Shown one piece after another: positions 9,797 through 21,297 of a stretch of 64,000 nucleotides of DNA. The stretch covers positions 1,736,001 to 1,800,000 of the forward strand of contig MSED01000006.1 of assembly GCA_002099365.1 (NCBI GenBank), given 5' to 3'. The translations under genes were made by a program, and so were the position numbers. The notes below the pieces were generated by a model that was not told where the DNA came from, did not search any database, and was given only the letters and a program-made list of their open reading frames with translations. The DNA is from Phialophora verrucosa (Eukaryota > Ascomycota > Eurotiomycetes > Chaetothyriales > Herpotrichiellaceae). Each line of letters opens with the position of its first letter. Position 1 is the first letter of the stretch.

Positions 9797-10489
9797 AACA
9801 AGTCCCCATGGAATATTGGTGGTTCGTAAATACCTGACCTATAGCCGCAATTGTTGACGACAAATTTTTGGTTTTATCATATACCAGCTGAATAATTTGG
9901 TTAGGTACGTGTTTTGGAAGTATGACGCCTAAATACAGTTAGCGTCAGAATTCCGAGGGCAGGTAGGTTAGGGGAGGAGTTTCTTCTTGTCCTGTATACC
10001 TGATCATAATCGACGTTTAACGGCCTTCTATTGGTCCTAACAGAATTCCACTCAAGATAATGTGGAGTGTCCCGAACGAACTCCCGGCAAATAAACAATG
10101 CCACAGGTACAAACGGAACTCTGTAAATAAAGATAAACACGCCCTTCAGAAGATAAAGTTTCAGACCGGAAGTTTCTACGGTATTTGTTACGAGATCGAT
10201 CAGAATAGGTGCATACGGCACCGCTCCACGAACGGCGCCATCAAGTCGACCTGATCACAATCAGAGTGCGTCCTCTTGTATCGAAGAAATGCTAGTTTTC
10301 ATTTACCTTTACTCGGGCGGGTGTCTTCGAGACCATTCGAGCGAGCGAAATCATGTATTGAATGTACGGCATTTACCTCAGGTGTTGAAGTGTCTTTGCT
10401 CCAAGCGTTCGAGTTAAGCCATCTAGAGTACCAACAAGAGGGCAGAATGTGGAGAAAGGCAAGACGAAAGGTGATGATATATCTTCTAC

Positions 10490-12043
10490 CTAACGATGAC
10501 GTCTGAAGCGGCGGGAAGTCGCTGTACCAGCCAGAAAGCCTACCAATATCAAAAGGGCGTTCAAAGCCATACTCGAGCCCTGCTTAGTCTGAAAGCTGGA
10601 AATTAGCAGGGTTCGAGGGCTTGTCCAACCAACTTTGGCCTGGTGCTTCAGAGTGTCTGAGGCGTCTTTCGCGTCGACCTGCTTTCCAAGCCACGGAAAC
10701 CATATAGGTCTGGCCTCCAGCACTAGGCTCTGCCATCGCGGTGTCCGCTTCTTACCTCTGTGGAGGAGGTCCCATTGGCCAATGAAGCTGACATGCTCCG
10801 GCGGAGGTTTCCCATCAATTGAGGATATCCAGAAGCGCACGGTGAATACTTCCGAGGGATTAATGGACCCAAGCTCGCTAGAATCTTCCTCAACCACCTT
10901 GAGATCGCCATTGAACATAATGTCGATGATATGCATAACATCGAAGGCATCAGGTGCTTCAACGCGCAGTCGACATCCTCCGTCAGAGCCGTGGCACCAG
11001 CCCTTGTACATGATCGATTGCGGTATGCCATTGAGTACAAATGCAAATTCGTCGGGCTTGGTTTGAGGTTGTGGTTGCAGCGAGAAGGTCTTCGACGATG
11101 GTCAGTGCCAGAGAGAGAGGTTGGAGCGGCTACGCAGGGCCCTGCTGGCCGAGATTGGACGTACGAGTGAGTCTGGAGCGTTGTAGGTGGAGCGGAAGCA
11201 GCCTTCGCAGACTACTGCGAAGGTGGTGCTTTGGGTGTCCTTGTCTGTCCAACATTTAGCCAGCCAGCTTTTTCTCTAGTGACAGTTGATGAATCTATAG
11301 ATTAGCGTACCGTGGTCAAGCAGCTTCAATTCCCTGGATTGTTCGCAAATTCGATTTGGCGGGAGTGGCGGCACCTGCGGATAACCAGGAAGCTCTTCAA
11401 CCTCAGCGAACTCGATGACTTGAGGGGCGGGCTTGTACACCAGTCGTCCAAGTCTCTGCTTCGGCTTGTCGAAGTTCCAAGAGACGATGAATGCAAGTGG
11501 CTTATCCAACAGCTGGTGATCAACAGAGGGGATGGTGAAGGAGAGGTCGGCTGTATGGTCGTTCGCCGTGGTTCCAGGGGGGAATTCGCTGATGGTGACC
11601 TCGGCGACGTGGATTGAGCCAGAAGAGTCCTGTACGTAGGGATGATAGAAGTGCTTGGGGTAAGGCTCCGGCTTCGTTCCCTCGAAGCCCACGTCGAAGC
11701 AGCTCGAACATTTCCCGACTCCGAGTTTGAGTTGCTGAGAGGACCGTCAGTGTCCACGACGGATCTGTCCTGTACAGATCTCATTTCACAATCGCTTACC
11801 AAGTGCTCCGTTTCGTTTGCACCCCACGGACTATTAGGGAACGGGACGCTGAACATGACCGACTGGAACCGGGCATCTAGAAGATCAGGCTCTTGCTCGA
11901 TGCGATACAACCTCAGACGTACCGTAACCGTGCAAGGATATCTTGATCGCCTGAAGGTTGTCTACGGGGAGTATGTAGCCGGCCGCAGCGGGTAGCGCCA
12001 GCAATGTGGCCGTGAGGGCCGCGAGGAGGAGCAGGTTGAACAT
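10490..12043 (-). CDS. Unrecognised secreted protein with C-terminal membrane segment (five exons)
   Basis: Exons 12043-11923, 11876-11800, 11734-11311, 11244-11165 and about 11089-10490 give roughly 433 aa. Introns are 46 nt (GTACGT/CTAG), 65 nt (GTAAGC/CTCAG) and 66 nt (GTACGC/GACAG). The last intron is uncertain: donor GTACGT at 11164 is good, but the only in-frame acceptor nearby is an AAG at 11090 (75 nt), and another lies a little further on. The start gives a clear signal peptide (MFNLLLLAALTATLLALPAAAG). The mature part is beta-rich with about seven cysteines, including CSSC, VVCEGC and WCHGSDGGC, which suggests an extracellular disulfide-bonded fold. The C-terminus has one hydrophobic segment (MALNALLILVGFLAG) followed by a basic tail, so it is likely a type I membrane protein. 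The family is not recognised and no function is claimed. Confidence 0.7.
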
Positions 12044-12918
12044 GTTGAATGACTTCCTTCGTGCTTCACCGATCTTCAGGCAAGAGTGCTGTGGGAGCAA
12101 GAATACGGAGCTGCTTTCGAGCGTACCAAAAGGCAAGTACTGGCGAAGAAGACGCAAATCGATAACGAACGGATTGTCACTGCTGCGTACCTGTGGTTTG
12201 AATCCAAGTGACCAACCAACAACGTTGCTATTCACACGTGGTATATTTTGTGCCGTTCAGGCGGCGTTTGGACGCCATTCTACAACGCGGACACTCGAGT
12301 CGGCCGATATACTGATGATTGTAGGCTTACTCGAGGTAGCGCATGTACTGGAGAACTCAGCCCTAAACACAGCTTGTAAGTCTCTTTGACGTTCGGGAGC
12401 TAGGCATGACAATCATCCCACAGTATATAAAGACAGGTAGCCGGACACCTTAGGTCCTAGAACAATATCCTCGTAGAAGGTTGTCTAAGGTTTCCGTCTC
12501 CTCGAAGAGACGCACCATGAGGTCCTGCATACCCTAAGTATCCAATGACAGTTGGCGCCTAGAAATTGCACTCAGCGTAAGGCGACGAGAAGGATGAGGA
12601 GGTTGAGGAACGGCCTGGGTTGGCTGGGAAGAAGCCGAAGTTGAGTAAAGCGGCAGGACACAAGGCAATAACTACCTACTTGTTCAGTAAGCACGATTGC
12701 GATATTCAACTCGATGGTTTCATTACATTTTGGCCATTCCGATGTTGCGTTGTCGGTGGGTAGGATAAGGAAAGTGTGAGGATCCCCCGCAGTGGAGCGC
12801 AGCAGCGTCGTCGCCGTCAATTGTCCCGCAACTCTCCAACATTCGTACCGTCACACTGCGTTTGGACTTAATCTCAGTTCAGGGTCACCAAATCCCAAGC
12901 CAGCGCCCGACAGAAACC
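12044..12918. other. Divergent intergenic region
   Basis: This 875-bp gap lies between the secreted-protein gene (-) and the aminopeptidase gene (+). A TATATAAA element sits at 12424-12431 on the plus strand, about 490 bp before the aminopeptidase start. No coding sequence is supported. Confidence 0.6.
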
Positions 12919-14268
12919 ATGTCTGTCACCGACCTGACGCTGAAGGCGAAATACCCCGCCAAATCGCACTGCCGTCGCGTGGCCAAGTTCCTCACAGACG
13001 CCGGCTTCTCTCGCGATGGCGTCATCTACCTCGAAGCCCAGAAGACGCGGATGGTCGAAGACGACGACCAGGCCATGCACTTCCGCCAGCGCCGCTACTT
13101 CTTCTACCTGTCGGGATGCAAGCTCCCGGACTCGTACCTAACGTACAACATCCCGCAAGACATCCTCACGCTGTTCATCCCGCCCGTCGACCCGGACAGC
13201 GTGATCTGGAGCGGCCTGCCCGAGTCGCGCGACGAGGCGCTGAAGAAATACGACGTCGACGCCGTGCTGTACACGAACGAAGTCAACGCCGCATTAGCCG
13301 CGTACGGCCCCTCCAAATCGGCTACCGTCTACGCCATCCCCGAACAAGTCTCCGAGCACGTCACCTTCCTCGCCTTCAAGGCTGTCGAATTCGCGCCTCT
13401 CAGGACGGCCATAGACGAATGCCGGGTCGTCAAAGACAGTTATGAAGTCGCATTGATCCGCAAAGCGAATGAAATCTCGACCCTCGCGCACGTCGAAGCC
13501 GTAAAGGCGGCCCGCAACGCGACAAATGAGCAGGAACTCTACGGCGCATTCGTGGGGACGTGCATATCAAATGGCGCACACGAGCAAGCATACCACTCCA
13601 TCTGCGCGAGCGGGACGTCGTGCTCAACTCTACATTACGTGCGCAACGACCAGCCGCTGAAAGAGAGATTGAACATCCTCCTCGACGCGGGCGCAGAGTA
13701 CGAATGCTACTGCGCGGATATCACCCGCACTTTCCCCATCTCCGGGACATTCACACCTGAGTCGCAGACCGTCTACACGATTGTGGATGAGATGCAGGCG
13801 TCGTGCTTCAAGATGTTGCGCGGCGGAGTGCGGTGGGAGGATGTACACGAGAATGCCCACCGCGTGGCGATCAAGGGGCTGAAAAAGGCGGGGATCTTGG
13901 TCGGCGACGAGCAAGAGATCTTCGACAAGAGAGTCTCCGTGGCTTTCATGCCGCATGGCCTGGGCCATTACTTGGGCATGGACACACACGACACGGGCGG
14001 CCACGCAAACTACGAGGATCCCGATCAGATGTTCAAGTACCTCCGGGTGAGGGGGGCGGTGCCCGCGGGGGCGGTCATCACAGTGGAGCCAGGAATCTAC
14101 TTCTGCGACTTTATCCTGAATCCTGTGCTGGAAGACCCCGAGCTGAACAAGTATATCGACAGGAAGGTGCTGGGCAAGTACTGGACTGTGGGCGGCGTGC
14201 GGATCGAAGACGACGTGCATATATTAGAGGATGGGTACGAGAACCTGACGAACACGCCAAAATTATGA
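12919..14268 (+). CDS. pepP: Xaa-Pro aminopeptidase / prolidase-like metallopeptidase (M24B, PEPP type)
   Basis: A single exon encodes 449 aa. The N-terminal creatinase-like domain is followed by a pita-bread catalytic domain. The five dinuclear-metal ligands of M24B peptidases are recognisable: Asp in LLDAGAEYECYCADITRTFP (two aspartates), His in MPHGLGHYLG, Glu in VEPGIYF and Glu in GGVRIEDDVHI. The HDTGG segment after the histidine is also typical. The enzyme removes an N-terminal residue next to proline (or cleaves Xaa-Pro dipeptides) in the cytosol; there is no signal peptide. The ATG at 12919 was chosen over an in-frame ATG at 12862 because fungal PEPP proteins begin close to the KYPAKSH segment. 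The gene ends 145 bp from the convergently transcribed aldehyde dehydrogenase gene. Confidence 0.93.
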   Translation: MSVTDLTLKAKYPAKSHCRRVAKFLTDAGFSRDGVIYLEAQKTRMVEDDDQAMHFRQRRYFFYLSGCKLPDSYLTYNIPQDILTLFIPPVDPDSVIWSGLPESRDEALKKYDVDAVLYTNEVNAALAAYGPSKSATVYAIPEQVSEHVTFLAFKAVEFAPLRTAIDECRVVKDSYEVALIRKANEISTLAHVEAVKAARNATNEQELYGAFVGTCISNGAHEQAYHSICASGTSCSTLHYVRNDQPLKERLNILLDAGAEYECYCADITRTFPISGTFTPESQTVYTIVDEMQASCFKMLRGGVRWEDVHENAHRVAIKGLKKAGILVGDEQEIFDKRVSVAFMPHGLGHYLGMDTHDTGGHANYEDPDQMFKYLRVRGAVPAGAVITVEPGIYFCDFILNPVLEDPELNKYIDRKVLGKYWTVGGVRIEDDVHILEDGYENLTNTPKL

Positions 14269-14413
14269 GATGGAGTCCTGATGATTCACGTCTGAATGAG
14301 CACGGCTGGCTGTGGAAAATGGGTTAAGAAAGAGGCACACCCTCCTCGGATTTTTATTCGGCCTACACCCCTTTCCCTCTTTAGATCGACATATCGCATC
14401 GCGTGGTAGATGC

Positions 14414-16015
14414 TCAATCCTTCCATGTGACAACCTTGGTCCTCGCCCACTCGTCCAAGCCCGGCAAGCCGTTGAACCGCCCGAAACCACTTTTCTTGAC
14501 GCCTCCGTGGGGCAACGCCGGCTCGTCGTGTATACTCATGCCGTTGATATGGACCGCCCCGCTTTCGATCTGCCTCGCCAAGGACAAGCCTCGCTTCAGA
14601 TCTTCCGTGAAAACAGCGCTGGCCAGGCCATACTCTGTATCGTTCGCGATTCGAAGCGCTTCTTCGTCGTTCTCGACAATGAATATTGAGACCGTAGGCC
14701 CAAACGATTCGATGTGGTAGATGTCCATCTTCTCGTTCACGTTCTCGATGATGACGGGCTTCATCTTCGTCGGGCTCTCGTCGTGGTGTTTCGGGTCTCC
14801 ATACACCACATTCGCACCTTTGGAAACAGCATCTTCCAGCAATTTCTTGTTCTTGACGACTGGCGCCGAGGTGACGAGTTGTGGTGTGTCAGCGAAGACC
14901 TGTTCCACGGTCTTCTTGAGCGCCTCCCGGAATTCATCTGCAATCTTGCGGTTCACGAGGATACGCTCCGTGGCCATGCAGATTTGGCCTGCATGCAGGA
15001 AGGCTCCCAGTGCGCATTGAAGAGCCGCGGTTTGGATGTTCGCGTCTTCGCAGACGATGCTCGGAGCTTTGCCGCCGAGTTCCATCACAACGGGCTTCAA
15101 GAACTTGCCGGCTTGGGAGGCTATGATCGCGCCGACGGCGGTACTTCCTGTAAAATTGACCTTCTTGATGGATGGGGAGGAGATAAGTGCCGTGGTGACC
15201 TTTGCGGCGTCAGCGGGGCGGTGGTAGATCGTGTTCAGACACCCCGCCGGCAGGCCTGCGGCGTGCAGGATCGAGGAGATGGCCCAATACGTGGCCGGAG
15301 CGGATTCAGGTCCTTTCAAGATGACTGTGTTACCCCTGCAGGAGGTTTGGTTATGTCAGCTCGGTTTTGTGGGTCAGACTCCGTGTAAGATGTTTTCTTT
15401 CCTAACATGGACACCATACAGCGTCATGCGCTGAGCCTGTGTGACATCGTCAAAATTTGGGACTTACATTGCTAGAGGCTGTAGGCATGCGCGTAGGCCA
15501 AGGACGTATGGTGCATTCCAAGGCGCGATACCGAGGACAACCCCATATGGCTCCTTGATGAGAAGCGCATTGGCTCCCTCTTCGGACACAACGGGCGCGC
15601 TGGAGGTAGAGGCGACCTGGATCAAGCCCGCAATGCTCTTGCATGCCTCGTAAGCCAGATTGTGTTCAAATGCGAACATTGACGCGGCCGCGCCAGTCTC
15701 AGTGTAGCTGTAGTGCTGCAGCTCATCTCTTCTCTTCTTGAACTCATCCGCGGCTCGGAGGAAGATATCTCGTCTGAAGTTGGGCTTGGTCTTGGACCAC
15801 GACTTGAAGGCCTTTTCAGCAACGGCGATGGCTTTCTGGACGTCGTCTTCGTCGGCAGAGGAGCATTTGTAAAGGGTTTTCTGGTCAAGAGGAGAGACGA
15901 CATCGAAGGTCGAGGAGAGCTTGACTTCCTTGCCGTCTAGCCAAAGAGGAATTGTCGACGAGGAGTCAAAGGCCGGGGCCGTGGAGTGTGTTCCATTGGT
16001 ACCATTGGCAGACAT
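14414..16015 (-). CDS. NAD(P)-dependent aldehyde dehydrogenase (salicylaldehyde/vanillin dehydrogenase-like)
   Basis: Two exons (16015-15468 and 15335-14414) are joined across a 132-nt intron (GTAAGT...CTGCAG, phase 2), giving 489 aa. The junction restores PLAMGNTVILKGPESAPATY. Family motifs: APWNAP in the coenzyme site, FTGSTAVG, catalytic base Glu268 in MELGGKAP and nucleophile Cys302 in HAGQICMATER, plus FGPTVSIF near the end. The short N-terminal extension and the QVASTSSAPVVSEEGANALLIKEPYG segment resemble aromatic-aldehyde dehydrogenases; this substrate class is inferred. No targeting peptide is evident. A TATA-like element lies about 95 bp before the start. It is divergent from a zinc alcohol dehydrogenase across 2.8 kb; the pair could oxidise an alcohol through aldehyde to acid, but shared control is only a guess. 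Confidence 0.94.
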
Positions 16016-18782
16016 GGTGAAGAGCCCTTGAGGATTTTGCTTATTGTGCTTGAATTGAAAGAGGTGAAATGGTTAACAGCTGAAAGTTCAGCAGCAACTC
16101 ATGTCGCATTTATAATGAAAGTCAAGCTGCTCACAGTCAGTATCCGGCACTTGAAATAGGCATGTAGATCTTCGGATTCTGCACCTTTGCATGCGATGCA
16201 AGCACCACACGCGATTCGCTTCCATCACTGTCGCGGACTGATCCCGCATGCAAAAGGCGGGGCAATCCTATTTCAAACAGCTTCAGTTGCGGGGAGTTCG
16301 CTGTGGCCGCCCGCGCCGCCTCAGGGAGGGTTTCGGAAGCTTCCCGATGACACCCTAAAGTCGTTTGTGCTTACCTGCGGTACTCGTACATAGGCGGTCG
16401 AGACTGGTCTAGTTACATCTCCGGAGGGGGGCCAACAAAACCGCGGACGAATTTGTCTACACCTCCGGGACAAGCAGGAAGCGCGTCGTTCTTCCACAAA
16501 AATCCGTGCTTGATCTCTTCCAAATCAGAATAATTAGACTCGGGATGCGACGTAGTTGTAATCCGCTGTCTCTTATCAGGTTGAGCAGGCTGCTTATCTC
16601 GGCGAAGGCACAGGTAATCGCAGCAGCATCGCTATCGCCCCAGGCTCCAATGTGCGATATTCATCCAAGCATGCATATGTTGCAATTGTTCAAGAGGCTT
16701 TCAGCGGCGAAAATTGCAGCGGTGGCAAAGGAGAACATCCCTCAGGAGGGAGGGACAAGGAAGGAACTGTCATGGAGGGAGAATTGTATTTGGAAGAATG
16801 TACTGCCCGCTCATTATTTCACTTGGCATGCGGCCAAACGTAGAGCTGAATGCGTTCGAGGGCTCTGGGCGCCAAAATGGTTTTCAAATGGTTCCCAGCG
16901 CTGATCTGGGATTCTAACGGTGCCTGCAACTTAGTTCATAAACACCTGCTCAGATTTGGGTAGATGACTGCACCAGCAACCGCAACAATACTCACGAATC
17001 ACACACACCCGCCACAGCAGCTCAACTCTGAGATGTGCACGGTCTGGACGTTCCGACATCGCTGGCCCTATCAAAAGATTTCGGAGGGTGTCGCAGTCGC
17101 TCTCCTTCCGGATTGCACTGAAAATAGCCTCCCAGTAGGATACCGTTGCTCTGCCAGAAAGCCAGACAGGAACTCGTAGATCCTCTTGCGCTCACCACGG
17201 GTCGCTCTTCTCGTTATTTGCTTCGCTTGTGGATTTCACGGCGCAGCCAGCTTCGGCCAAGGCGGTTTAGCTGCCAGAGACATCAGACCACATCTGCGTC
17301 TGAGGGTGCTTGCGCACAGTCATGCGCTCGCTTATCTCATCGCCGCAGCACGTGGAAATCGCTGCTCGACAACTTTTGTTCACTTCCAGGCAAAGTACTC
17401 GTAAGGTGGAAAACGCGGTCTCGAAGGGTCTGCAATAGCAACGGACGACTGTGGCAGTCTTTTGAGATCAAATGGCATCCTCTTTGAGGCGGACGAGGTC
17501 TGAAAGTGCAGTGTTGACGCGTCGGCCGCTCAAGCATTCAATGTGGATGTTGCGCTCCTTATCTTCGCAAGTCGCCGACGAGCTACCGCAGCGGGCTACT
17601 GATTTCAGCTGCAGATGGAGGGTTCGAGGCCTGTTAGTACTCGTACTTCAATACGTTTGCAAGCTTATTGAGTTTCGACAGCTCCTCACATCATCATCAG
17701 GTGAGGGACAAGTCAACTGGGAACACCACCCTGGCGGCGCGCCCGGACGCATTACCCCGCGCAACCATCAGGCCACTTCGAAAAGTAAACAAACGCAAGA
17801 TGGTCGGGAAGATGCAGGCTCTCTGGGCCATCATGATGGCATCTCGCGGAGGAATGGCTTGCTGCTGATGCTCATTGGTGGTAGGTGCAGTTTTGCTGCC
17901 CACAGCAGCTGCGGAAGGGTGAGTCTTCCCCGCAATGCCGGGCCTGAATCTCACTCGTTTTCGTGGCTTTTCAGCTCCAGCTCCGGCTTCCCGTTTGTCC
18001 TTTCCCTCTGCCGTATTCCTTTGGTCCTCGAATAGGATTTCGGGTCTGGCCTGCAGGGTTCCAAATGTCGGCGAGGTCATGTTCGTGATCCGAAGAGAAG
18101 ATCCCAAAAGCTTCCAGGCGACTAGCCACACTTCTTAGACCAGCCGATCTGCCTCCATCTGCCCTTGGCGAAGCTTTACATCAGGTTTGCGGGATCCACC
18201 GTTTCCGCGCCCTCCCACTGATGTATCGCAAACCCCTCAGCGTCCTGGGAAACTTTGCTCCATCTTCTTGCAGCCTCATCCTGGCCCGCTCAATAGGTGT
18301 TGAGGTCTCTCGGTCATCGGGTCAAAGAGATCTCGACCATGTTCGAAAGGACCCGTTCGTCCACATGTCATTTGCGCGTGTAAAAGGCTATCTCTCAGCA
18401 AAGGTTTGATCCGCTTACAGAAAAGTCTCCTTACACCCGTCATGAGATGTAGCATCACCCATGCCCCGGTATGGAAATCGTCCGAATGATTGGCTTTCGC
18501 AGCCAGCGGTCCACAGGGTACACGTCTCCCGAACATGGACGCAGACGCACATCCCTGAGAACATTGAGGGGTTTCCGCTGATCCTGTCGAAGGTTTTGTC
18601 TTCAGAGCAGTGAGCAGCTTCAGGATGGGAGGGGTCGATGATTGACCTGCCGGCTACATAAGCACCTATCTTTCCGGAGAAGACCACATCATCATCCACA
18701 TTGTCTTCCAAGCACTGCTACCACTCAACAGTCTATCCTTTTCGAGAAGAACTCTTGCAACTTCCTTTCCACCTTTTAAAAC
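16016..18782. other. 2.77-kb non-coding region between divergent ALDH and ADH genes
   Basis: No gene could be supported on either strand in this long stretch. A 188-codon plus frame (17472-18035) and a 144-codon minus frame (17697-18131) overlap one another and have no recognisable motifs. The last ~80 bp before the ADH start is pyrimidine-rich, as in many fungal core promoters. Small multi-exon or RNA genes cannot be excluded. Confidence 0.5.
16108..16114 (-). promoter_or_regulatory. TATA-like element of the aldehyde dehydrogenase gene
   Basis: TATAAAT reads on the minus strand about 95 bp before the aldehyde dehydrogenase ATG. Its position and orientation are suitable for a core promoter element. 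Confidence 0.45.
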
Positions 18783-19905
18783 ATGTCTTACAAAATCCCC
18801 ACCGAGCAATGGGCTCAGGTCATCGACAAGGTCGGCGGACCCGTCCAATACAAGAAGATTCCCGTCGCAAAGCCAGGTCCTGAGGAGGTCCTTGTCAACA
18901 TCAAGTACTCTGGCGTCTGCCACACCGATCTTCATGCTGTCAATGGCGACTGGCCCATCCCCACCAAGTTGCCCTTGGTCGGTGGTCACGAGGGCGCCGG
19001 TATCGTCGTGGCTCGTGGTGAATTGGTCACCGATGACATTTGCAAGATCGGCGAGGCCGTCGGTGTCAAGTGGTTAAACGATTCCTGCTTGTCTTGCACA
19101 TTCTGCCAACAAGCCGACGAACCCCTCTGCCTGACTCCTAAGCTCTCCGGCTATACCGTCGACGGTTCTTTCCAGCAATACTGCATTGCATCTGCCAAAC
19201 ACGTTGCCCACATTCCCGAAGGCGTTCCCCTCGACGAAATCTCACCTGTTCTGTGTGCCGGCATCACAGTCTATAAGGGATTGAAAGAGTCGGGGGCAAG
19301 GCCAGGGCAAACGGTTGCGATCGTCGGGGCTGGGGGTGGCCTGGGGACGTTGGCGCAACAATACGCGAAAGCCATGGGCTTGCACACCATTGCCATTGAC
19401 TCTGGAGATGAGAAGAAGGCGCTCTGCCAGCAGATGGGCTCACAAGTAGGTGGTCAAACTCTCACATGGGTGAATGGACACTGACACATCCTGACAGCAC
19501 TTCATCGACTTTGCGAAATCCAGTGACATCGTCAAGGACGTGAAGAATGCAACCAAAGATGGCCTTGGGCCTCATGCCGTCATCCTAGTCGCCGTTAGCG
19601 AGAAGCCCTTCCAACAGGCAGCGGAATACGTCCGCCCCCGAGGAACTGTCATCGTGATTGGTCTCCCGGCCAAGGCATACATCAGAGCCCCGGTCTTTGA
19701 GTCAGTGCTGAAGATGGTCAGGATCCAATGCTCATATGTTGGGAACCGACAAGACAGCGAAGAGGCCATTGACTTCTTCGCCCGCGGGCTGATCAAGGTG
19801 CCTTTCAAGACAGTGGATCTAAAGGACCTCCCCAAGGTGTACGAGATGATGCATGCGGGCCAAATCGCTGGACGATATGTGCTCAAGATGCCTGATGCAG
19901 AATAG
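18783..19905 (+). CDS. Zinc-containing alcohol dehydrogenase, yeast ADH1 type
   Basis: Two exons (18783-19445 and 19498-19905) are joined in phase 0 across a 52-nt intron (GTAGGT...GACAG), giving 356 aa. Catalytic zinc ligands are Cys46 (GVCHTD), His69 (GGHEGAG) and Cys158 (PVLCAG). The structural zinc cluster Cys102, Cys105, Cys108 and Cys116 is complete (CLSCTFCQQADEPLC). The coenzyme motif GAGGGLG is at ~182-188. It interconverts primary alcohols and aldehydes with NAD+. There is no mitochondrial presequence, so it is expected in the cytosol. The AAAACATG start context and the pyrimidine-rich 5' flank suggest good expression. It is the clearest metabolic partner for the aldehyde dehydrogenase on its 5' side. 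Confidence 0.95.
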
Positions 19906-21297
19906 GGGGTAACAAAAGCGAGAAAAGTGTGCTTCGGGTCGGCTCATGGTCAAGCAGGGAACATTTCTGATCACGGTGGTTGACAAAGCAAACCCCTTGG
20001 CCTGGCGCCTGTTTATGTAACGCAATTAGAGCTATTTTCATCGGACAATACTACAAGTGACCAACCTCGTCTGCTTCCACCTGCGGTTTTGGGCCAGATT
20101 TCTGAATGCGTAGCTTTCAACCGATGTATAGCCATCAAGCAGTCCCCATATCAGGCCGAATATCCAATTAATCATCCTGGGAGGGATGTCCTTGGCCGTT
20201 GACATGCGGAGCAATTCAATTTCGGGCAAGGACATGCTGCACCGGTGTCGGCTGCCTGGGACAGTGACGACCACACATCCCGCCATCGCACCCATCTTGT
20301 AACGGCGAGACCCTGGAACAATTATGATCCGCCTCCGTTGCGCCTTCGTGTTGACGTTAGCGCGGGGCTTGGCACACTAAAGCGGCATCGTCCTGTTCTT
20401 TGAAAGCCGAGCCGCGGCCATGAGGCTTTCGTTGTCGCCGATAAAATCCATCGTCTCGATATGCGCCAGACCAAGGTGCTGCAGAACTAAACAGCTTATC
20501 CAACGCACGTACTCAGCTCGTACAGATCAGGCCCCCAGCAAGGTGCAATGCCCCTACGCCACGCCCGAGGCACACAGTACGAATACTATGAGATCGCGAG
20601 TACGGTCACAGATGACAATTGTTCACCATTCATTAATGAGTCAGCTGGCTCCGATCTGCCTCGTCTGACGACTTGCGCCCTGGGCCTGACGCGACGAAGT
20701 AGTCAGCAAGGCTACGGGGTAGACAGCCACGTTCCAAATCTAAGGTCCGGAGGAGCTGAAGAGGCCCTAAGAGAGATGGACATTGCATACCTTGGCACCG
20801 GCGATCAGACCTGTTGCCGAAAGAGGAAATCCAAAGAATCGCTCCGGTTGCTCGTGTGGTGTAGAAGCGGCTGCCCTGCGTTTCCGAAGACGCAATATTT
20901 TAGTGGACGAGATTTGCCTTGATGCCATTCGCTGTCTCTGACCCAACGGTTTCCCACGATGCTTTGCCGACTACGAGGCTCCGCTTCGCTCAAGTCGTCG
21001 CGGGAACGTGATATTTCCTACCAACAATACATCCTCCCTGACCCGCGGCGCCACGTACCGTTACATCTCCTGGCAACGAGCTATCAATAACGATCGGTAG
21101 CGATAAGTGCTCGTCGGTATGATACCGTACGGCTCGATGTTCTCCCTGTTGTGACGCTGAGCCGCCCGTGGAACGCCATGTCCACCAGCAGGCAATAGTA
21201 TAAAGCACAACTACTACCCTTTTCAACACTACTTTCGTGAAAACGACACAGACATTGCCACTCAGCTCTGACTCCACTTCCTCCGAATCCGAACATC
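19906..21297. other. Intergenic region upstream of the regulator-like gene
   Basis: This 1.39-kb gap holds the ADH 3' flank and the 5' flank of the next gene. Several short open frames occur but none shows a recognisable domain. No repeat or RNA gene is seen. Confidence 0.55.

Larger units (their letters stand above)
9170..10489. other. Non-coding region with tRNA-like fragment and A/T run
   Basis: This 1.3-kb stretch has no supported protein gene. It holds a 25-nt A run, a tRNA-Phe-like 3' part on the minus strand and a diverged short duplication, all described separately. A 106-codon minus frame at 9901-10221 shows no recognisable features. Confidence 0.6.

Noticed and set aside
9901..10221. 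106-codon minus frame in the tRNA-like region
   Set aside because: No recognisable motif and no homologue recognised; composition is compatible with chance.
17472..18131. Long overlapping frames on both strands in the ALDH-ADH gap
   Set aside because: The frames overlap on opposite strands, show low-complexity or random-looking composition, and have no domain or splice-consistent extension.
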